The position numbers and the translations under genes are program-made. From Domibacillus sp. PGB-M46 (GTDB lineage: Bacteria; Bacillota; Bacilli; Bacillales; Domibacillaceae): a stretch of DNA of 64,000 nucleotides. Positions 58,684-64,000 of this stretch are shown here, one piece after another (the first letter of the stretch is position 1; each line of letters opens with the position of its first letter). The DNA lies in the NCBI RefSeq assembly GCF_022668875.1, contig NZ_JAKGCR010000016.1:22398-86397 (forward strand). Reading direction: 5' to 3'. Below the pieces are notes generated by a model. It saw only the letters and a list, made by a program, of their open reading frames with translations, was not told the origin of the DNA and made no database searches.

Positions 58684-59400
58684 TTAAACGGCCAGCAGCA
58701 GCGCAGAATAAGTAATCAATCCGGCAGCAAATGCGCCGAAGCTGCTTTCACTTTCTTTTGGCAGTTCTTCTTTTAAGACATTTAAAATAAGCGCACCCGA
58801 CAAAAAAGCCAGCATTGTGGACACTGCCGCTTCTTTTAATTCCGTTAAAGCACCCAGAGCCCAGCCGACTAACACGGCAAAAATTAAAACCCAGCGGCCA
58901 TATTGGTCGTATACGTGCTGGTGCGCTTCACGCATGCTTTGGTCGATCGTCATAAAATGAACGGACAGGGCAAGAAAATAAAAAAGCATTCCAAGTACTT
59001 GATCAAATGTTTCTTGAATAAGCAAATAACCAATCAGCATATTGTAAAAGAAGAAAACACCCACATGAAGCCAGAAAATACCTGAACTTGCCTTTGTTTC
59101 CTTTTTCTTTATGGACTGCGATACTACTTCTTCAAGGCCATAAAAAAGAGCCAGGCCCATAAGCGCCATCAAATAAGCATGATTCTCAATGAAACGAAAC
59201 AGACCATTTTGAGCTTTCTCCAGCACCTGCTGATGCGTATGTAAATCCGGGAGAAGATGCACAAATACATATGACACGGCGATACCGCCAGCAAAAGATA
59301 AAAACCGGCTTCTTGGAACACGTTTTAAAAAAACCATGTACTTGGCTGAAAAGTGAAGAACAGCAAAGCCTATTGCCAATACCAAGCTTAACATTTTCAT
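58684..59400 (-). CDS. ZIP-like polytopic membrane protein
   Basis: 238 residues with seven or eight helices. HLLPDLHTH (about 48-56) and the TM4/TM5-like HVGVFFFYNMLIGYLL and HFMTIDQSM carry the His and acidic residues expected in ZIP metal transporters, but the pattern is looser than in true ZIPs. Similar proteins are annotated as hypothetical or ZIP-like in Bacillus. Between bpsA and yfhO on the same strand but with its own spacing. Confidence 0.65.
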   Translation of the reverse strand: MKMLSLVLAIGFAVLHFSAKYMVFLKRVPRSRFLSFAGGIAVSYVFVHLLPDLHTHQQVLEKAQNGLFRFIENHAYLMALMGLALFYGLEEVVSQSIKKKETKASSGIFWLHVGVFFFYNMLIGYLLIQETFDQVLGMLFYFLALSVHFMTIDQSMREAHQHVYDQYGRWVLIFAVLVGWALGALTELKEAAVSTMLAFLSGALILNVLKEELPKESESSFGAFAAGLITYSALLLAV

Positions 59401-59463
59401 GCCGCTCCTCCTTCCCTTCAGGAACCCTCTCCCTTTTTCATTGCCATTCCATACTTTTTTTAT

Positions 59464-59503
59464 ACAAAAAAACGACCCGCTCTTTTAAGAAGCGGATCGT
59501 TTT
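59464..59503. terminator. Terminator of the csbB-gtcA-yfhO operon
   Basis: Imperfect stem AAAAACGA-CCGCTTCTT region with AAGAAGCGG-TCGTTTTTTT. On the minus strand it overlaps the end of yfhO and finishes in U's. Confidence 0.75.
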
Positions 59504-62121
59504 TTTCGGTAATACAAGAGAAGAACAAGAAAAAGAGTACAAGCCGATAAAGCGAGAAGCGGGAAAAAGAAAGGCGGATAATACACAAGCTCAACATTAT
59601 TTTTTCCCTCTTTTAGTTCAATGCCTGTAAATGCGTAATTTGCTTTTTTGATTTCCCGCTTCTCACCATTTACCGTTAGACGCCAGCCTTTTTCGTAAGG
59701 AAGCGGTATGGCTGCGTATTGACTATGATTCGTATTGTTGTACGTAAAAGAAAGGCGGTTTCCTTCCCAGCGAAGCCCTTCGACGGATGATTGACGGCTT
59801 TGGGCTTTTGCTTCCTGTAGAACTTCATATGTTTCTTCGTACAGCTGCACATCCTTTAGTTCATAAGTTCCTTTTGGCACACGAAGGGAAATGCGGCTGT
59901 TCGCTTTTACTCTTATCACCAGCTGATCCACATTCGTCTTATAGATAGAACGGGCCGCTTTTCGGGTTGTTTTATACTCATTGACTTGAAGTACATACGA
60001 ATCCTTGTTATCGATTCCTCTTAAAGTAAAGGTAAGGTAATAATCTTTAACAGACGGATTAGGCTGATTGACCACTATATCAATCCCGCCTTTTTCGGGT
60101 ACCTTGAGTATATCCTTTTCATAAGTGGCATGAACAGGCTCGACCGATGTGCGTTTTATAATGGATGCACTCTCCGGTACAGGAGCTCCCGGCTCTTTAC
60201 GATCGAGGACAATCCCCGAGAGCATAGCATGTTCTTTTGCCACGGGCGAAGCATTCTTTAATTCCCGTTCTGAAAATACGGTACTTGCCGTGCGGACAAA
60301 CGGAAGGAGATTTTCATTTTGATATGCAACGTATTCGCCGGCGGAGGCAGCTTCCTTGAATCCATACGGAACAGCTTCTTTTTCTTTCTTCTTGATATAA
60401 TATTTGCCCATTAACAGACTTTCTAAATTAGCACGATCCCCAAGTGTTCCATACCGGCTGACACTTTCCCAGCCCATATCTATATAGAGATCTTTTAAGT
60501 AAAAGAATAAAAGATGCTCATTTAAAATGCTTGAGTAAGCACTCATTCCTTTGAAGCCATGAATGATTGGTGTATTGTTCCGGCGCTGAAGTGTCCAATC
60601 AATCCGGGCAAGCGGGTCGGTTTCCTGCTCCTGAATCAAGGCAATGACCTTTTGCTGGTCAGCACCTCGGTATTGATCACTATTCATATACTCTTTGGAC
60701 ACTTTAAAAGATGTTCCTGAAACCGACAGGCGGTTTTCCTGATAAGCGTTCGCCACCCCTATACTTGTTAAAATCATGAGCAGCGCCATTATTAATTTTA
60801 TGTGCCGGCTTTTCCGGATAACAAGAACAAAAAAGACAGCCACCACTATAAATGCGGAAACACCCATCCAGGCATCTTTTGCACGCTGGAACGTTATGAC
60901 AGGGTCCAGCACATAAAAAAGAATATACAACACAGCTGCGCAGGCAAAAGCAATCATGAGCTTTTTTCGTTTAATTTGAATCGGAATAGAGAGTGCAGCC
61001 GCAGCTGTACCGCCCACTGTAAGAGACAAAAGATGCTCCCATCGATACTGCGGGGCTGAAAAACCATTAAAAACACTGGCCGCAAACGGGCTCATATGTA
61101 AAAGGACTAAAAAAATCGTCATAAAAGCAAAAAAACGGAACAACGGATTTTGGTATAAAGAAACAAGCATGAGACTCAATACGACAAAAGCGGGTATATA
61201 TACGATTAGGCCGTTGATTAAAAAGTTATCAGTAAAACCAATAAAAGGAATTTGCTCCGTGTAAGGCGGCCGGTAATTATTTAAGAATCCATATACAGCA
61301 GGAATAAAAGAAAAAGCACTAATGCCAAACCCCGCAATACCAGTCAGCAAAAACAGCTTAATTTGTTGTTTTACAGGTGTTTCTCCTTCTGAGAGCTTGA
61401 AAATCCACCGGAACAAAATATAAATGCCTGCAAGCAAAAAGTTAACATACGAAAAGTAAAAATTATCAAATAAGCTGACCGAAACAGCTGCAAGAAAAAA
61501 CCATGGCTTTTCTTCCCGTATTAGTTTTTCGACACCGATTAAAAGCAATGGAAGCCAAATCATCGAATCCGAAAAAAATTCCCAGTAGGTCACATACCGA
61601 AAGTAAATAATGCTTGTACCATAAACAACCGCACCAACAAAAGCAGGCAGTGCTGAGAGAGTCATGTACCGAAAGTAAAACGTCGTTATCATCAAAATGA
61701 CGGTCAGCCTAAGAACACTGACAACTAAAATGGCATCCGCCCAATAAAAAAGATCCGGCTTTCCAATGAGTCCTATACTCTCCAGAACAAATGTTACACC
61801 CGCTGTAAGAAGAAAAATGATCGAATTAAAAAAATAATAACTAAGCTGTGTGTATATACTCCCTCCCAGCCCAAAATCGGGAGAATAAAAAAACTCGCCT
61901 TTTTTAAATTCATTGTAAAGCAGTTCCTTAAAAGGCTGCATTTGTGACAAGCCATCATTCATGCCTGTCATGTACTGCCCATCAAACCATTGCATAATAA
62001 AAAACAAATGACTCAAAAGAGCCATAATTAAGCTCGATAAAAAGAAAAAGAAAAAAGAAGCCTTTTTTCCTGAAGGGCTTACTTTATGTAAGAATGTAGA
62101 TGTGTTTTCTCTTTTTTGCAT
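59485..62121 (-). CDS. yfhO: YfhO family GT-C membrane glycosyltransferase
   Basis: 878 residues: 13-14 membrane helices in the N-terminal 480 residues, a large extracellular C-terminal domain (about 500-850) and a final helix. The acidic loop NDGLSQMQPFKELLY after the first helix is the GT-C signature. YfhO is thought to move GlcNAc from undecaprenyl phosphate onto lipoteichoic acid outside the cell. Its start overlaps gtcA by 43 nt. It is last of a three-gene operon with csbB and gtcA. Confidence 0.9.
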   Translation of the reverse strand: MQKRENTSTFLHKVSPSGKKASFFFFFLSSLIMALLSHLFFIMQWFDGQYMTGMNDGLSQMQPFKELLYNEFKKGEFFYSPDFGLGGSIYTQLSYYFFNSIIFLLTAGVTFVLESIGLIGKPDLFYWADAILVVSVLRLTVILMITTFYFRYMTLSALPAFVGAVVYGTSIIYFRYVTYWEFFSDSMIWLPLLLIGVEKLIREEKPWFFLAAVSVSLFDNFYFSYVNFLLAGIYILFRWIFKLSEGETPVKQQIKLFLLTGIAGFGISAFSFIPAVYGFLNNYRPPYTEQIPFIGFTDNFLINGLIVYIPAFVVLSLMLVSLYQNPLFRFFAFMTIFLVLLHMSPFAASVFNGFSAPQYRWEHLLSLTVGGTAAAALSIPIQIKRKKLMIAFACAAVLYILFYVLDPVITFQRAKDAWMGVSAFIVVAVFFVLVIRKSRHIKLIMALLMILTSIGVANAYQENRLSVSGTSFKVSKEYMNSDQYRGADQQKVIALIQEQETDPLARIDWTLQRRNNTPIIHGFKGMSAYSSILNEHLLFFYLKDLYIDMGWESVSRYGTLGDRANLESLLMGKYYIKKKEKEAVPYGFKEAASAGEYVAYQNENLLPFVRTASTVFSERELKNASPVAKEHAMLSGIVLDRKEPGAPVPESASIIKRTSVEPVHATYEKDILKVPEKGGIDIVVNQPNPSVKDYYLTFTLRGIDNKDSYVLQVNEYKTTRKAARSIYKTNVDQLVIRVKANSRISLRVPKGTYELKDVQLYEETYEVLQEAKAQSRQSSVEGLRWEGNRLSFTYNNTNHSQYAAIPLPYEKGWRLTVNGEKREIKKANYAFTGIELKEGKNNVELVYYPPFFFPLLALSACTLFLVLLLYYRKKRSAS

Positions 62122-62495
62122 GGCTTTTTTAAAATTCTCCCTGTCAGAATAAACGTAGCGGGCAGCGTAAAGAAAACGGCCACAAGCGGCGCGATACTAC
62201 TGTTCATACCAAACTGTTCAACAAATAGATATAATAACACAGCTGTCATCCCTGTATTAAACAGCTGCGTTAACGGAAACCGGATAAACGCGGACCAAGT
62301 CGGCTTTACTTTGTACGTATATAGCGTATTTAAGAAAAAAGAGCCGATTAAACTGCTGATAAAACCGATCATATGCGCGGCAAAAAAATGTAATCCCAAT
62401 CCATGCAGCATAAGTATGTATACCGCATAATAATGACCGGTGTTAATAACACCAACAATAATAAATTTCAAAAATTCATTAGGAATAAATGGCAT
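62079..62495 (-). CDS. gtcA: GtcA family flippase
   Basis: 138 residues with four membrane helices, family signature FLKFIIVGVINTGHYYAVYI and SFFLNTLYTYK. GtcA-like proteins flip glycosyl-undecaprenyl phosphate across the membrane. ATG 62495 overlaps csbB by 17 nt. The three overlapping genes supply donor synthesis, flipping and transfer. Confidence 0.9.
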   Translation of the reverse strand: MPFIPNEFLKFIIVGVINTGHYYAVYILMLHGLGLHFFAAHMIGFISSLIGSFFLNTLYTYKVKPTWSAFIRFPLTQLFNTGMTAVLLYLFVEQFGMNSSIAPLVAVFFTLPATFILTGRILKKPCKKEKTHLHSYIK

Positions 62496-63447
62496 GTTTT
62501 TCTCTCTTTTCTTTTGGTGCCCCGATACTCGTATGCTGAATCAAATAATGAGGCCGCTTTTTTGTTTCGTTATAAATTCTTCCAATATATTCTCCGATAA
62601 TGCCCATACAGACAAGCTGAACCCCGCCTAAAAAAAGAACAGCAGAGATAAGAGTAAAGTATCCAGGAACAACTACTCCTGTCCGCATGATCTGAACAAA
62701 AGTGATGGCTATATAAACAAGCGACATAAATAACACAAGCGCTCCTGTGTAAAAGCAGGCACGAAGAGGCTTATGGTTAAACGAAACAATCCCATCAATG
62801 GCGTAATTCAGAAGTTTTGGGAAAGACCATTTTGTTTCGCCGCATTCTCTGGCTACATTTTCATAAGATATGGTTTTCTGTCCATATCCAATCCATGAAT
62901 ACAATCCTTTAGAAAATCGATTTCCTTCACTTAGCGTTAACAAGGCATTCACTGCTCTGCGGCTTAAAAGACGGAAATCGCCTTCTCCATCTGTCAGTTT
63001 TACGTCGACTGTATGGTTAACAAGCCGATAAAAGAAAGAAGAAATAATAGAACGAACAGGAGAATCACCAGTTCGATTCCGCTTGGCAATAACTTGGTCA
63101 TATCCTTCTTCATATCCTTTTAACAGCTGAGAAATGAGAGAAGGCGGGTGCTGCAAATCGGCATCCATCAAAATAACCGCATCACCCTGGGCATGCTGAA
63201 GACCTGCCAGCATAGCAGACTCTTTTCCAAAATTGCGGGTAAAGGAGATATATTGAACTTCATTACAATGAAATGCCAGCTGCTTTATAACATCCAGGGT
63301 ATCATCAGCGCTTCCGTCATCAACAAAAATAACTTCATATGCGTAGAATTGACCATTCATTTCTTGATTGATGGCCTGAAGTACTTTAGGGATATTTTCA
63401 GCTTCATTGTAAGCTGGAATAATATATGAAATTTTGACTGGTTTCAT
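62479..63447 (-). CDS. csbB: CsbB-like glycosyltransferase (GT2)
   Basis: 322 residues: GT2 domain with SYIIPAYNEAENIPKVL, FVDDGSADDT, MDADLQHPP and a catalytic EGDFRLLSRRAV, followed by two membrane helices (about 230-250, 265-290). CsbB makes the undecaprenyl-phosphate GlcNAc used to decorate lipoteichoic acid. RBS GGAGGATGA. In B. subtilis csbB responds to sigma-B and sigma-X. Here TTGATA-N17-GATAAG at about 63535-63565 is a possible sigma-A promoter. Confidence 0.9.
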   Translation of the reverse strand: MKPVKISYIIPAYNEAENIPKVLQAINQEMNGQFYAYEVIFVDDGSADDTLDVIKQLAFHCNEVQYISFTRNFGKESAMLAGLQHAQGDAVILMDADLQHPPSLISQLLKGYEEGYDQVIAKRNRTGDSPVRSIISSFFYRLVNHTVDVKLTDGEGDFRLLSRRAVNALLTLSEGNRFSKGLYSWIGYGQKTISYENVARECGETKWSFPKLLNYAIDGIVSFNHKPLRACFYTGALVLFMSLVYIAITFVQIMRTGVVVPGYFTLISAVLFLGGVQLVCMGIIGEYIGRIYNETKKRPHYLIQHTSIGAPKEKREKHAIYS

Positions 63448-63860
63448 CCTGTCATCCTCCGTCTCTTTTACGTCTTAATTCATCATTTTTTTCAAGCAGG
63501 TGGGTAGTCCACTCGCCCGCTTCATGATTTAGGTGACCTTATCCGATGTGAAGGTATAGGTATCAACTCCTTATATTATTAGCTAAAAATGCTTTGAACA
63601 TTCTTTTTGAAAAGAAATCAAAAGGAAAATAAAAAAGAGGATTGCTCCTATGCTTCATCCACCTCCACCTTTTATGCTTTTTACACCCCGATTAGACATA
63701 ATAAAAGATAAACGAAATAATTCCTTTAAATGAGCGGAATCCAGGAGGAAGGCAGTGTTACTTTCACATGTATTCAAATTTACTCTACCCTGCACTTATT
63801 AGGTTAAAACGTTTATTCCTTTGAAACCACACCCAGTATCTTTATCTTACAAACAAAACA
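63448..63860. other. Gene-poor region between csbB and the rRNA operon
   Basis: About 410 nt. It contains the csbB leader, a weakly supported 27-codon ORF on the plus strand (ATG 63650 after GAGG, start MLHPPPPFMLFTPRLDIIKD) and an isolated AGGAGG at about 63743 followed by a 15-codon frame. Neither is convincing. No tRNA is seen. Confidence 0.45.
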
Positions 63861-63906
63861 AAAAAACACGCTCATTCAAATTTTACATTTGAATGAGCGT
63901 GTTTTC
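63861..63906 (-). terminator. rRNA operon terminator
   Basis: 18-bp perfect stem AAAACACGCTCATTCAAA / TTTGAATGAGCGTGTTTT, with U-run on the minus strand, just after the 5S rRNA. Confidence 0.9.
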
Positions 63907-63921
63907 AATACAGATCATTAT

Positions 63922-64000
<79 letters not shown>

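Noticed and set aside
63650..63733. 27-codon proline-rich ORF on the plus strand
   Set aside because: Only a GAGG upstream, very short, no conservation evidence; kept only as a note in the gap entry.
63763..63810. 15-codon frame behind a perfect AGGAGG
   Set aside because: Too short to support and no following gene for it to serve as leader peptide.

Overview
The window is chromosomal DNA of a Gram-positive, endospore-forming type of bacterium, most likely a member of the Bacillaceae. Supporting signs are strong AGGAGG ribosome binding sites with frequent GTG and TTG starts, B. subtilis-like gene sets (thiamine tenI-thiO-thiS-thiG-thiF behind a TPP riboswitch, dctB-dctS-dctR-dctP, bpsA-bpsB, csbB-gtcA-yfhO, comQ/comP, nicotinate salvage, PpaC), sigma-W-type promoters and TnrA/GlnR boxes. 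I cannot name a genus from sequence alone. I see no insertion sequence, prophage, CRISPR array or tRNA. The right end runs into a 5S rRNA gene on the minus strand, so an rRNA operon lies just outside.

Layout. 1-13 kb is an envelope region: two DedA proteins, a UgtP-like glycosyltransferase, two diacylglycerol-kinase-family lipid kinases, cardiolipin synthase, and a five-gene PspA operon (DUF4178, PspA, DUF4247 lipoprotein, DUF350, membrane-fused aminopropyltransferase). Three units here (small ORF plus lipid kinase, the PspA operon, and a YvbH-like PH-domain gene) each carry a good sigma-W-type promoter (TGAAAC, 16-17 nt, CGTA), suggesting a local envelope-stress regulon. 13-23 kb holds YceI, YitT, PpaC, a UMF1-type transporter, a cysteine-free family 4-like uracil-DNA glycosylase, a decayed lipoprotein gene, an SDR/lactonase pair and a LysR/MFS pair. 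22.9-26.9 kb is the TPP-riboswitch thiamine operon.

27-38.4 kb is a carboxylate sensing and uptake region: a 2-hydroxycarboxylate transporter, an operon of BASS-type transporter, DcuS/CitA-type kinase and response regulator, and next to it a second, paralogous kinase/regulator pair with a periplasmic binding protein and a DctP symporter. 38.4-42 kb has a GNAT, a potassium-channel-like protein with an abnormal selectivity filter and a probable 5' frameshift, and an orphan sporulation-type histidine kinase.

42-45.5 kb is a ComQXPA-type quorum-sensing locus in an unusual state. comQ and comP are intact, the comA-like regulator is a pseudogene, and the only candidate pheromone precursor (52 codons, Trp next to last) sits between comP and comQ on the opposite strand. 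45.7-48.5 kb is NAD salvage (NrtR-like Nudix regulator, pncA, pncB). 48.6-53.6 kb contains a self-regulated LacI-type repressor, an aldo/keto reductase, a two-subunit fluoride channel, a VOC enzyme and a DMT exporter. 53.7-57 kb is an ammonium transporter with two TnrA/GlnR boxes, followed by a GlnD-like nucleotidyltransferase and a DnaQ-like exonuclease. 57-63.5 kb carries the alkylpyrone genes bpsA-bpsB, a ZIP-like membrane protein and a complete csbB-gtcA-yfhO operon for lipoteichoic acid glycosylation.
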